Source: Aurantiacibacter luteus
GTDB taxonomy: Bacteria; Pseudomonadota; Alphaproteobacteria; Sphingomonadales; Sphingomonadaceae
DNA: 64,000 bases
NCBI RefSeq assembly: GCF_001010945.1
Contig: NZ_LBHB01000001.1
Location: 1,116,001 to 1,180,000 of the forward strand
Reading direction: 5' to 3'
Shown here piece by piece: positions 11,077 to 19,573 of this stretch; position 1 is the first letter of the stretch, and each line of letters starts with the position of its first letter. The notes beneath the pieces are model-generated. The model saw only the letters and a list, made by a program, of their open reading frames with translations, searched no databases and was not told the origin of the DNA. Position numbers and translations under genes: made by a program.

Positions 11077-11502
11077 CTAGCGCACCACGATGGAGCCGAT
11101 CATGCCGCGGATCGAGTGGCCGAAATGCGTGCATTCGACATCGTAGGCCCCGGCGCGCGGCACCAGCCGCAGCTCGACACTGGAATTGGCCGCGACCTCC
11201 ACCTGCCCGTCGGCAATCACCGCGGCATCGCTCTGCGCGATCTGGGTGGCGGCGAAGAAATCGGGCGCGGCGAAGTTGTGACCGCCGTTGCTGGCGTTGG
11301 TCAGCACCAGCACCACGGGCTGCCCGGCCCGCAGCGACAAGGTCTGCGGCGCGAAGGCGAAGTTCGACAGCGTCACCTCGATCCGCTGCGCCTGCGCGAA
11401 AGCGGTCGAGGCGGGCGCGATCTGCGGGGTGAGCGTCGTGGGGATGGCGCAGGCGGAAAGCATCAGCGCCAGCGCGGCGGCGGGAACGGCACGTCTGGTC
11501 AT
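11077..11502 (-). CDS. Cupredoxin-like secreted lipoprotein
   Basis: A 141-residue exported protein with a lipoprotein-type signal (LALMLSACA). The mature part is a cupredoxin fold: the conserved N-terminal strand segment LSNFAFAPQTLSLRAGQPV, then type I copper ligands His (GGHNF), Cys (ECTHFGH), His in the same motif, and Met (IRGMIG). The complete H-C-H-M set suggests a functional blue-copper centre, used for periplasmic electron transfer or copper handling. Its ATG overlaps the stop of the upstream DUF885 gene by four bases, so it belongs to the dapA-DUF885 operon. Confidence 0.88.
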   Translation of the reverse strand: MTRRAVPAAALALMLSACAIPTTLTPQIAPASTAFAQAQRIEVTLSNFAFAPQTLSLRAGQPVVLVLTNASNGGHNFAAPDFFAATQIAQSDAAVIADGQVEVAANSSVELRLVPRAGAYDVECTHFGHSIRGMIGSIVVR

Positions 11503-12800
11503 GGCAGCAGGTCCTCCGGCAGGGTGGGCGTATTGAGGATACGGGTGAAGCGATCCCAGCGGGTCGCCATGTCCGCCCCCCCGGCCTCCACCGCATTGCC
11601 CACGATCTCCTCGCCCAGCCCGTAGTTCACCACGTAGCTGCGGTAGGTATCCATGAACCTGAGGTTCTGCTCGGCGCGCTGGCGGCTCATCAGGCGATAG
11701 CGCATCTGCGCCGCGATCGCCTGCTCGCGCGTCATCGTGCCGTCGAGGTAGCCCGCGGCGATGGTGTAGTAGGCGGGCGCCAGTCCATGCAGGGCATCGC
11801 GCAGTTCGTAATATGCGGCAAGGTCGCGCGTATCGATGCCCGCCATCGGCGCGAGCACGTCACGCTCGTAGGCGAGCTGGGTGTCGCCGGGGAAGGCGAG
11901 GCGCCGCCCGTAATTGGCACTGCCTTCCGAGATGATGGCGCGCGGACTGTAGAGCGGCAGCAGCGTGAATTCGACCTGCCCCAGCGCATTCACCCGGTCG
12001 CGCTCGATCAGCGTCGAATAGACATGGTGGCCGGGATAGGCCTCGTGACAGCCGACATCCACAGCCCGGTCGAGCCGGGTGGGCAGGTCGGTATTGATCT
12101 CGATCACCGAGTGATAATCGCCCTGGTAATAGTTGAACCCGCCCCACGGCTTGTCGGTGACGAGGCTGAGGTCGAAGCGCTCGCCCGGCGGCAGGGCGAT
12201 GTGCGGCAGGGTGCGCGTGCGGCACTCGGCGACGGCGGCATTGATCACTGCGTCCAGCCGGTCCGCGGGGATGATGAAACGGTCCTGGAAGGCATTGAGC
12301 CGCTCGTTCAACGGACCGTCGCTCGCATCGCCCGGCACTAGGTCCTCAATCCGCGCAATGACGGGATCGAGCGTGGCGAGGTCGATCAGCTCGGGGCGGA
12401 CGCCGAACAGCCCCTCGGCCTCGTCCTGGAACGGAATGCGCTCACCGCCGAGCATCCGCAGGCGCACCTTGGCGCTGGCGAGCATGGCCCGCAGGTAGCG
12501 CACCCGGCTCGCCTCCTCGGCATTTGCCACCGGTAGCGCGGCGAGCGTGGTGTCGAGCGCGAGCACGCGCGCCTGTAATTCGGGAATGGAAGTGGAATCG
12601 TCCTGCGCCTCCGCGCGAGTCGCAAGTTCCTCCGGCCCGTAATAGGCATCGACGTAGCCGGGATCCTTCTCCCCGATGGCGAGCTGCACCGCGAGATATT
12701 GCCGTGCCAGCGCGTCGAGCGAGTTGTGCGGCATCTCCGGCATCGTCGAGCACGAGCCGAGCGCGAGGGCGGCGATGGCAAGGGCGGCCGGGCGCATCAT
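11499..12800 (-). CDS. DUF885 family putative metallopeptidase lipoprotein
   Basis: A 433-residue protein with a lipoprotein signal (ALALGSCS), so probably anchored at the cell envelope. It belongs to the DUF885 family, which has a zinc-peptidase-like motif, seen here as CHEAYPGHH. The family likely cleaves small peptides, but substrates are largely unknown. The ATG at 12800 overlaps the dapA stop as ATGA; a second ATG three bases on is equally usable. Coupling to dapA on one side and the cupredoxin on the other defines a three-gene leftward operon. Confidence 0.85.
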   Translation of the reverse strand: MMRPAALAIAALALGSCSTMPEMPHNSLDALARQYLAVQLAIGEKDPGYVDAYYGPEELATRAEAQDDSTSIPELQARVLALDTTLAALPVANAEEASRVRYLRAMLASAKVRLRMLGGERIPFQDEAEGLFGVRPELIDLATLDPVIARIEDLVPGDASDGPLNERLNAFQDRFIIPADRLDAVINAAVAECRTRTLPHIALPPGERFDLSLVTDKPWGGFNYYQGDYHSVIEINTDLPTRLDRAVDVGCHEAYPGHHVYSTLIERDRVNALGQVEFTLLPLYSPRAIISEGSANYGRRLAFPGDTQLAYERDVLAPMAGIDTRDLAAYYELRDALHGLAPAYYTIAAGYLDGTMTREQAIAAQMRYRLMSRQRAEQNLRFMDTYRSYVVNYGLGEEIVGNAVEAGGADMATRWDRFTRILNTPTLPEDLLP

Positions 12801-13678
12801 GCGACGACTCCGGCGAAGTCCATCGCATCGTCCACCGCCTTCTTCGCCGCGTCCGAACAGGGCACGATGGGCAGCCGCACATCCGGCGCGAACCAGTCGA
12901 ACAGCTTACTCAGCGCGTACTTGGCCGGCGCGGGAGAGGCGTCGGCAAACATGGCCTTGTGCAGCGGGTAGAGCTTTTCGTTCAACTCGCGCGCCGTCTC
13001 GAAATCGCCGCTTGCCGCTGCGGCGTGGAACTCGGCGCAAAGCTTGGGCGCGACGTTGGCGGTGACGGAGACGCAGCCGACCTGCCCCAGCGGGTAGCCT
13101 GCAAGCACCAGCGGATCGTCGCCCGACAGCTGGCACAGCTCCGGCGCGCCCATGCGCTGCTGGACCACGCGCTGGAGGTCTCCGCTCGCATCCTTCAGCG
13201 CCACGATCTTGCCGGGAAAGCGGCGCGCGAGCTCGATCACCGTGGCGGGCAGGATGTCGGTCACCGTGCGGCCGGGTACGTTGTAGAGCACGATCGGCAG
13301 CTCGGCCCGCTCGGCGAGATAGCTGAAGTGCGCGAGCAATCCTTCCTGCGACGGGCGGTTGTAGTAAGGCGCGACCAGCAGCAGCGCGTTGGCCCCGGCG
13401 ACCTGCGCTTCCTTGCAGTGCCACAGCGCGGTCTGCGTGTCGTTGCTGCCCGCCCCGGCGATCACCGGCACCCGGCCCGCGGCCTGCTCGGCGCAGACGG
13501 CGATGACGCGGTGGTGCTCGTCGTTGTCGAGCGTGGCGCTCTCACCGGTCGTGCCGCAGGGCACCAGCGCGCTCGAGCCGTTGTCGATCTGCCAGTCGAT
13601 GAAACGGCGATAGGCCGCCTCGTCGAACGTTTCGTCGCGGAAAGGAGTCGCGAGGGCGGGAATGGAGCCGGAAAACAT
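12797..13678 (-). CDS. dapA: 4-hydroxy-tetrahydrodipicolinate synthase
   Basis: DapA condenses pyruvate with aspartate semialdehyde, the first committed step to diaminopimelate and lysine. The 293-residue TIM-barrel has the standard features: PCGTTGESATL, the Tyr of APYYNRPSQEGL, VLYNVPGRTVTDI, and the Schiff-base lysine in VALKDASGDL. The start MFSGSIPALATPF (ATG 13678) is the usual N-terminus. It is divergent from the lytic transglycosylase gene with a 70-base promoter gap. Confidence 0.96.
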   Translation of the reverse strand: MFSGSIPALATPFRDETFDEAAYRRFIDWQIDNGSSALVPCGTTGESATLDNDEHHRVIAVCAEQAAGRVPVIAGAGSNDTQTALWHCKEAQVAGANALLLVAPYYNRPSQEGLLAHFSYLAERAELPIVLYNVPGRTVTDILPATVIELARRFPGKIVALKDASGDLQRVVQQRMGAPELCQLSGDDPLVLAGYPLGQVGCVSVTANVAPKLCAEFHAAAASGDFETARELNEKLYPLHKAMFADASPAPAKYALSKLFDWFAPDVRLPIVPCSDAAKKAVDDAMDFAGVVA

Positions 13679-13748
13679 TGATGCGCCTCGCGGATTGCTG
13701 TTGAAACGAACTTCGCGTTCAGCGCCTGATAAGGAGGCCCTCCCCATC

Positions 13749-15689
13749 ATGTCCAGCATGGACAAACGTATTCTGCTCGCCGCGCTCGCCACCACCGCCT
13801 TCACCACCCCGGCTGCCTTCGCGCAGGACAGCGCCGAGTGGGATCGCAACCGGGCGAACCTGGTGGCGCAACAGCCGGGGCAGGTCGCGCGCGAGATCGC
13901 CCGCTGGCAGTCGCTGTGGGGCGATACGCAGGCGCAGCTGCCGTTTACCCAGTACGCCAGCTTCCTGATCGCCAACCCCGGCTACCCCGACGAGGTGACG
14001 CTGCGCTCGCGCGCCGAGCGTCGTCTGCGCGAGGAGTTCGTCGATGCCCAGCTGCTGCTCGATTTCTTCCGCGATCACGAGCCCGTCACCAACTACGCCA
14101 AGGCGCACTACGCGCTAGCGCTGATGGGTACCGACCAGGCCGCCGCCGAACGCTGGGCGCGCGAGGCGTGGCGCGGGGGTGAAATGAGCCCGACGGCCGA
14201 GGCCGCGCTCTCGGCCAACTTCGGTGCAGGCTTCACCCAGGAAGACCAGGACCGGCGCATGGACGCGCTGCTGTGGCAGCGCGATGCAAGCGCCGCCGCG
14301 CGCCAGCTGATGCGCGTGTCGCCTGCCCGCGCGGGCGTCTTCCAGACGCGGCTCAACATCCTGCAGTCGGGCGACGGCTACACCTCCGATCCCTCTGCCC
14401 GGACCGACCCCGGCTATCTCTACAACCGCAGCCGCGAGCTGCGGCAGGAAGGCCGCGCGGGCGAGGCGGTGCGCCTGATCGTCGATTCCCCGCCGCTGGC
14501 CGCCCTGCCCTTCGATCGCACCGCGTGGATCGAGGAACTGCTCGCCGTGGGCCGCGCCGCCAGCCGCGCCGATACCCCGCGCGTCGCCGCCCGCGCCCTC
14601 GAGGCCTTCGGGCCAAGCGAGGACATCAGCGGCATGGAATACAAGCTGCGTGACGATTACACCTCGCTGATGTGGGCGGGCGGTACCAACGCCCTCTGGC
14701 ATCTCGGCGACGGTCGTAGCGCCGCGCCGCTGTTCTACCAGTACGGCGCCAGCGCGCGCACCAGCCAGACCCGCTCCAAGGGTTTCTTCTGGGCCGGCGA
14801 GGCCATGGCGCGCGCGGGCAACACGGCGGAAGCCAACCGCTATTACGAGATGGCGGCGCAGTACACCGACCGGTTCTACGGCCTCATGGCGCTCCAGCGC
14901 CTCGGCCGCCCGCTGCCAGCCTATGCCGAGGCGCCGAACGGCCAGCCGACCGATGCCGAACGCCGGGCCTTTGCCGCGGCGCCGATCACCGCCGCCGTGG
15001 CGGAAGTGGCGCGCGACGCGCCCTGGTCCACCGGCATCCGCTTCTACCGCGCCATCTCCGACCAGGCGACGACGGTGGGCGAGCATATGCTGGTCGCCGA
15101 ACTCGCCCGCGACATCGGGCGGCGCGACCTGGCGGTGAACCTTTCCGACTATGCCGCGTCCGACGGCCATTCCGGCTTCACCCGGATCGGGTTCCCGACG
15201 CTGCAAACCCCTCCCGGAGCCAACTGGACTCTCGTTCACGCGCTCGCCCGGCAGGAAAGCCAGTTCGCGGAGAACGCCATCAGCCACGCAGGTGCGCGCG
15301 GCCTGATGCAGTTCATGCCCGCGACCGCGCAGGAAGAGGCCCGCCGCGCGGGTGTCGAGTATTCGGCCAGCCGCCTGATGGACGACCCGCAGTATGCGAT
15401 GCGGCTCGGCTCCAACCACATCGAGCGGCTGCTCGCCTATTACGACGGCAGCTACCCCCTCGCCATCGCCGCCTACAACGCGGGGCCGGGCAACGTGAAT
15501 CGCTGGCTGCGCGAGAACGGCGACCCCCGCCAGACCGGCGACTGGCTGCGCTGGATCGAGGAGATCCAGTTCTTCGAGACCAAGAACTACGTGCAGCGCG
15601 TGATCGAGAACGCCGTGGTCTACGAAGCGCTCTACCCTGACCGCGCCAGCATGGGCCGCAGCCGCGCGGTGACGGACTTCCTGCGCTAG
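13749..15689 (+). CDS. slt: Soluble lytic murein transglycosylase
   Basis: A 646-residue periplasmic enzyme that cleaves peptidoglycan between MurNAc and GlcNAc, forming 1,6-anhydro ends. It has a Sec signal peptide (cleaved after AAFAQ), a long superhelical alpha domain, and a C-terminal SLT (GH23) domain with the catalytic Glu in ARQESQF, then GARGLMQFMPATA and AYNAGPGNVNRW. The start MSSMDKRILL at 13749 follows the strong SD AAGGAGG at 13731-13737; a second Met is three codons on. Its stop overlaps the stop of the convergent gene at CTAG 15686-15689. Confidence 0.94.
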   Translation: MSSMDKRILLAALATTAFTTPAAFAQDSAEWDRNRANLVAQQPGQVAREIARWQSLWGDTQAQLPFTQYASFLIANPGYPDEVTLRSRAERRLREEFVDAQLLLDFFRDHEPVTNYAKAHYALALMGTDQAAAERWAREAWRGGEMSPTAEAALSANFGAGFTQEDQDRRMDALLWQRDASAAARQLMRVSPARAGVFQTRLNILQSGDGYTSDPSARTDPGYLYNRSRELRQEGRAGEAVRLIVDSPPLAALPFDRTAWIEELLAVGRAASRADTPRVAARALEAFGPSEDISGMEYKLRDDYTSLMWAGGTNALWHLGDGRSAAPLFYQYGASARTSQTRSKGFFWAGEAMARAGNTAEANRYYEMAAQYTDRFYGLMALQRLGRPLPAYAEAPNGQPTDAERRAFAAAPITAAVAEVARDAPWSTGIRFYRAISDQATTVGEHMLVAELARDIGRRDLAVNLSDYAASDGHSGFTRIGFPTLQTPPGANWTLVHALARQESQFAENAISHAGARGLMQFMPATAQEEARRAGVEYSASRLMDDPQYAMRLGSNHIERLLAYYDGSYPLAIAAYNAGPGNVNRWLRENGDPRQTGDWLRWIEEIQFFETKNYVQRVIENAVVYEALYPDRASMGRSRAVTDFLR

Positions 15690-16396
15690 GGCTCCAGCGT
15701 GCGCGTGACGGTGCCGGTTTCGTCGTAGAAGCGGATCGCCGCTTCGCCGCCGGGCGTCACCCGCATGTCGAGCCTCTTGCGCCCCTCGCCGTCGCGCAGT
15801 TCGACGAGCGAGGTGCCGTCCCATGTCCGCCCGAAGAAGCCACGCCGCGTGTTCTGCGCGTTGGCGGCGGCGAGCACGCGCGCGGCTTCCTCCTCGCTCG
15901 CGTCGGCCGGCAGTGAGGCCAGCAGCCCGAAGTCCATGGGGGCCATGGGGCGGTCGTTCACCGCCATGCCGGAAAGCTGCCGCTCGCCATCCTTCACGCC
16001 GATGACTTGCACGATTTGGTCTTGCTCATATGCATCGAAGCTGAGCGCCCCGCCGCTCGACGGGGTGCCGTCCGCGGCGCGCTCGCCCGCATAGACCAGC
16101 CCCCCGACCTCGCTCCCCTCGTCGTTGAAGAAAAGCATTCCCGATTGCGTGCGCGAGGGATGGGGGAAACGCTGACCGCGGATGAGGATGCCGGGATCGC
16201 GCGCCTTGCTATAGAGCGCTTGGCGGATCGTGCCGTCGGGCTCGACGATGTCCAGCCGCTCGACCACCAGGTGGCCCATGCGCACGGTGTCCTCGTCGGC
16301 GCGGGCCTGCGTGCCCACGGCAGTCAGCACGGCACAGCCGCCGACGAGCGCCCCGGCGAGCGCGGCGAGGAATACGGGCATGGCGGGGGTCGACAT
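15686..16396 (-). CDS. Secreted protein of unknown function (236 aa)
   Basis: I do not recognise this family. The N-terminus is a hydrophobic export signal with a lipobox-like LVGGCAV, so the protein may be a lipoprotein or a signal-anchored periplasmic protein. The remainder is hydrophilic and looks like beta-rich repeats around RLDIVEPDGTIRQAL, GMLFFNDEGSEVGGLVYAG and ELRDGEGRKRLDM. That pattern (property followed by 'D/E-G' turns) suggests a beta-propeller or beta-helix-like fold, but this is only an impression. It stands alone between convergent slt and the antiporter gene. Confidence 0.72.
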   Translation of the reverse strand: MSTPAMPVFLAALAGALVGGCAVLTAVGTQARADEDTVRMGHLVVERLDIVEPDGTIRQALYSKARDPGILIRGQRFPHPSRTQSGMLFFNDEGSEVGGLVYAGERAADGTPSSGGALSFDAYEQDQIVQVIGVKDGERQLSGMAVNDRPMAPMDFGLLASLPADASEEEAARVLAAANAQNTRRGFFGRTWDGTSLVELRDGEGRKRLDMRVTPGGEAAIRFYDETGTVTRTLEP

Positions 16397-16537
16397 GGAT
16401 TTACTGCTCCAAGTTGGTCTGGGAGCGCGCCGCTCGCACAGAGCCGCGAGGAATGGAAGAGCGCCAATCTGGCGGACGTCGGCTTCCTATTCCTGCCCCC
16501 TCGCCGCGCGCAGCAGGACCCTATAGGACGGCGTGAA

Positions 16538-17761
16538 TCAGTTAACGGGCGCTCGGGTGGCGCTGCCGGTGTCCTTCGCCACGCCCAGCCGTCCTGCAAC
16601 CCAGCCGATCGTCGGACCCTGGATCACGCTCGATAGCAGCACGACGAAGAACACGATGTTGAAAATGGCAAAGGCGCCCTCGACGCCGGCGACCATGGGG
16701 AAGGTGGCGAGCACGATGGGCACCGCTCCGCGCAGGCCTGCCCAGGACACGAAGATCTTCGCCCGCCAGTCGTAACGGCGGAAAGGCAGCAGGCAGAGGA
16801 ATACGCTCAGCGGCCGCGCCACGAACATCAGGATGAGCGTGATGGCAAGGCCGGGCCAGAGCACGGCGCCGAAGTTCGACGGCGTGACGAGCAGACCGAG
16901 AGTAAGGAACATTACTACCTGCGCCAGCCATGCCAGGGCGTCCTGAAATGTCGTCACGATGTGTTTTGCGGCAAAGGCGCGGTTGCCCGCCACCAGCCCT
17001 GCGACATAGGCGGCGAGAAAGCCGTTTCCGCCCACCGCCTGCGCCGCGCCATAGGCAACCAGCACAAGCGCCACGCCGATGACGAAGGCGAGCCCGCCGT
17101 AGCGGTAGGGCAAACGCTTCAATATGACGGGCAGCAGCCAGCCGCAGCCCGCCCCGACCAGTGCACCAAGCGTCATCTGGACGGCGAAGGAGGGCACGAG
17201 CGCCAGCGGGCTCGCCTGCGGGTCGGCGAGAAACAGGATGGCCGCGCCCACCAGGAAGATCGCCATGGGGTCGTTCGAACCGGATTCGACCTCGATCAGC
17301 GCGGGCACGTCGCCATGCAGATCGAGGCCCGATGCGCGCAGGACGGCGAAGACCGCGGCGGCATCGGTGGAAGCGATGACTGCGCCCAGCAGGAACCCCT
17401 GCGACGGCGCAAAGCCGAGCAGCCAGACCGCCGCACCGGCGACGATGGCCGAAGTCACCATCACCCCGAAGGTCGCCAGCACCAGCGCAGGCGTCGCCAC
17501 CCGCCGCACGTCCTTCCACGCGGTATCCATGCCGCCCGAGAAGAGGATGAAGACGAGACATACCGTGCCGACCAGCTGGGTCAGACCGAAATCGTCGAAG
17601 GCGATGCCGCCCGGCCCGTCGACCCCGGCAAGCATCCCCAAGGTGACGAAGCCGAAGAGCGCCGGCAGTCCGAAGCGGCTCGACAGGGATCCGGCGGCGA
17701 CGGTCAGCAACAACAGGGCCCCTGTCAGCAGCAGGGCGAGATCGGAAGTGATGGCGGACAT
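16538..17761 (-). CDS. Potassium/proton antiporter, NhaP2/CvrA-like
   Basis: A 407-residue CPA1-type antiporter with about 12-13 transmembrane helices. Diagnostic segments are GVDGPGGIAFDDF, VIASTDAAAVFAVLR, EVESGSNDPMAIFLV and SWAGLRGAVPIVLA. NhaP2 proteins exchange K+ for H+. Compared with the E. coli homologue, which carries a C-terminal cytosolic regulatory region, this protein ends right after the membrane domain. I chose ATG 17761 (MSAITSDLALL) because it directly precedes the first helix. It is divergent from greB with an 82-base gap. Confidence 0.9.
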   Translation of the reverse strand: MSAITSDLALLLTGALLLLTVAAGSLSSRFGLPALFGFVTLGMLAGVDGPGGIAFDDFGLTQLVGTVCLVFILFSGGMDTAWKDVRRVATPALVLATFGVMVTSAIVAGAAVWLLGFAPSQGFLLGAVIASTDAAAVFAVLRASGLDLHGDVPALIEVESGSNDPMAIFLVGAAILFLADPQASPLALVPSFAVQMTLGALVGAGCGWLLPVILKRLPYRYGGLAFVIGVALVLVAYGAAQAVGGNGFLAAYVAGLVAGNRAFAAKHIVTTFQDALAWLAQVVMFLTLGLLVTPSNFGAVLWPGLAITLILMFVARPLSVFLCLLPFRRYDWRAKIFVSWAGLRGAVPIVLATFPMVAGVEGAFAIFNIVFFVVLLSSVIQGPTIGWVAGRLGVAKDTGSATRAPVN

Positions 17762-17843
17762 GGCCGTCAGCTCAAAGACGAGCGGGCGCGCGTTGCCAAG
17801 AGCGAACCTTGCTTTGGTAACGCGACCCGGTATCGCCGCGCGC

Positions 17844-18326
17844 ATGTCAGACACCAGCCCCATAACCCCCGCCGGTCTCGCGGCGCTCAAGGCGCGATAC
17901 GATCACCTGCTCGGGACCGAGCGGCCCGCGATCGTGGAGATCGTCAGCTGGGCGGCGGGGAACGGCGATCGCAGCGAGAACGGCGACTATCTCTACGGCC
18001 GAAAGCGGATGCGCGAGATCGACAGGGAGCTGGCGCATCTCGCCAAGGTGATGAAGCACGCCCGCGTCGTCGAGCCGTCCGCGCAGCCCGACAAGAGCCG
18101 CGTCTTCTTCGGCGCGACGGTGACGATTGCGGACGAGGACGACGAGGAGCGAACGCTCACCGTGGTCGGCGACAAGGAGCAGGACGCCTCGAAAGGCCTC
18201 GTCGGCTGGTCCAGCCCCATCGCGCGGGCGCTGCGAGGCGCGAGCGTGGGGGATTGCCGCAGCGTCCGGCTTCCCGGCGGCGAAAAGGAGTGGGAAGTCG
18301 TCGCCATCACTTATCCCGCCGGCTGA
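17844..18326 (+). CDS. greB: Transcription elongation factor GreB
   Basis: GreB rescues backtracked RNA polymerase by stimulating cleavage of the nascent RNA. The 160-residue product has the GreA/GreB coiled-coil N-domain with the tip segment GDRSENGDYLYGRKRMREID, which is of the GreB type, and the C-terminal FKBP-like domain ending in WEVVAITYPAG. The ATG at 17844 gives the normal N-terminus (MSDTSPITPAGLAAL); the long upstream open frame is a shadow of the antiporter gene. Confidence 0.95.
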   Translation: MSDTSPITPAGLAALKARYDHLLGTERPAIVEIVSWAAGNGDRSENGDYLYGRKRMREIDRELAHLAKVMKHARVVEPSAQPDKSRVFFGATVTIADEDDEERTLTVVGDKEQDASKGLVGWSSPIARALRGASVGDCRSVRLPGGEKEWEVVAITYPAG

Positions 18327-18381
18327 AATCTTTTTTGCGGACTCCGTGTAAGACCGGCCACGCGCTGCCGACTACCCTTGC

Positions 18382-18933
18382 ATGGAACGAGGGAATTTCA
18401 GCTTGGACACGACATTCACCACGCAGGACGCCGCCTATCGCAGCGCTGCAACGCAGTACGGCGCGGCCATCGAGCGGCTGGCGCGCGGATACGAGGCCGA
18501 CCCGGATCTCGCCCGCGACCTGGTACAGGACATCCACGCCGCGCTGTGGCGCAGCTTCGCCTACTTCGAAGGCCAGTGCTCCGTCAGGAGCTGGGTCTAT
18601 CGCATCGGCCACAACGTGGGCGTCAGCCACATCCAGGCGAGCCGGCGCGCAAGGCCCGGCGCGCTGGCCGACCTCGACGAGCTTGATGCCCTCGCCGCTT
18701 CCGACGACCCTGAACGCGAGGTGGGCGAGGCGCGCGCCGCCGACAGGCTGATGGCCACGATCCATCGGCTCAAGCCCGCCGACCGGCAGGTGATGCTGCT
18801 CTATCTCGAAGATCTGACCGCGGGCGAGATCGGAGAGGTGACCGGCCTGTCCGCCGGCGCCGTCGCCACCCGCATTTCCCGATTGAAGGCCTTGTTGGCC
18901 GAAGCTTTCCAGACCGAGGAGACCGACCGATGA
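18382..18933 (+). CDS. ECF-type RNA polymerase sigma factor
   Basis: A ~183-residue group IV sigma factor. Region 2 is recognisable in DLVQDIHAALWRSFAYFEG...SWVYRIGHNVGVSHI; region 4 in LKPADRQVMLLYLEDLTAGEIGEVTGLS...RISRLKALL. No region 3 is present. The gene overlaps the next by four bases, and that gene encodes a membrane protein, the usual place for a membrane anti-sigma factor. The first ATG (18382) lacks a good RBS, whereas TTG 18403 has GAGGG at 18389-18393, so the true protein may be seven residues shorter. Confidence 0.9.
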   Translation: MERGNFSLDTTFTTQDAAYRSAATQYGAAIERLARGYEADPDLARDLVQDIHAALWRSFAYFEGQCSVRSWVYRIGHNVGVSHIQASRRARPGALADLDELDALAASDDPEREVGEARAADRLMATIHRLKPADRQVMLLYLEDLTAGEIGEVTGLSAGAVATRISRLKALLAEAFQTEETDR

Positions 18934-19514
18934 CCCCCGAAGAATTCGCCCGCGACAGCTGGCACCGCGATGGCGCCGCCACCGCCGCCCTGCCGCCGAT
19001 CGAGGAACTGCGCGCCCGTGCCGACAAGTTCCGCCACACCATCGCCAATCGCAACCTGCGCGAATACATCGCGGGCGGCTTCGTGATCGTCGCCTTTGCC
19101 GTGATGGCGGTGCTGGCGCCCTTCGTCGCCATGAAGATCGGCGCGGCCATGGTGGCGCTGGGCGCGGCCTACGTGATGTGGCAGCTCAGGCGCCGCGGCA
19201 CTCCGCTCGACCCGGCGCGCGAGGGCGGTGCGCTCTCGCTGCTCGAATTCCAGCGGCGCGAGCTGGTGCGCCAGCGCGATGCGCTGAACAGCGTCTTCAG
19301 CTGGTACCTGCTGCCGCTGGTGCCGGGGATGCTGGTGCTGATGGCCTCGCCCATGCTGGCGACGCCGGTGGAACAATGGGCCCTGCCCTCTCCCGGCATG
19401 GCGATCCGGCTGGCCGCGCCGTTTGCCGTGTTCTTCGGCGTGTGGCTGCTCAACAAGTGGGCTGCTGGCCAGTTGCAGAAGCAGGTGGACGAGATCGACG
19501 CGCTGACCGCCTGA
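18930..19514 (+). CDS. Membrane protein, possible anti-sigma factor (194 aa)
   Basis: The protein has a short cytoplasmic N-terminus, then about four hydrophobic helices (around residues 50-85 and 130-180). I do not recognise its family. Translational coupling to the ECF sigma gene (ATGA overlap at 18930-18933) suggests it senses a membrane signal and restrains that sigma factor, but no zinc-finger anti-sigma motif is visible, so the role is inferred from position only. A strong terminator follows at 19530-19557. Confidence 0.78.
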   Translation: MTPEEFARDSWHRDGAATAALPPIEELRARADKFRHTIANRNLREYIAGGFVIVAFAVMAVLAPFVAMKIGAAMVALGAAYVMWQLRRRGTPLDPAREGGALSLLEFQRRELVRQRDALNSVFSWYLLPLVPGMLVLMASPMLATPVEQWALPSPGMAIRLAAPFAVFFGVWLLNKWAAGQLQKQVDEIDALTA

Positions 19515-19529
19515 TCCTGAAAAGAAAGA

Positions 19530-19557
19530 GGGGCGCGCAACCGGTGTTGCGCGCCCC
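19530..19557. terminator. Bidirectional intrinsic terminator
   Basis: A perfect 11-bp stem (GGGGCGCGCAA / TTGCGCGCCCC, loop CCGGTG) flanked by A-rich sequence on the left and TTCGTTT on the right. It separates the ECF sigma operon from the convergent flotillin gene and can serve both. Confidence 0.88.
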
Positions 19558-19573
19558 TTCGTTTGCGTGGCGA

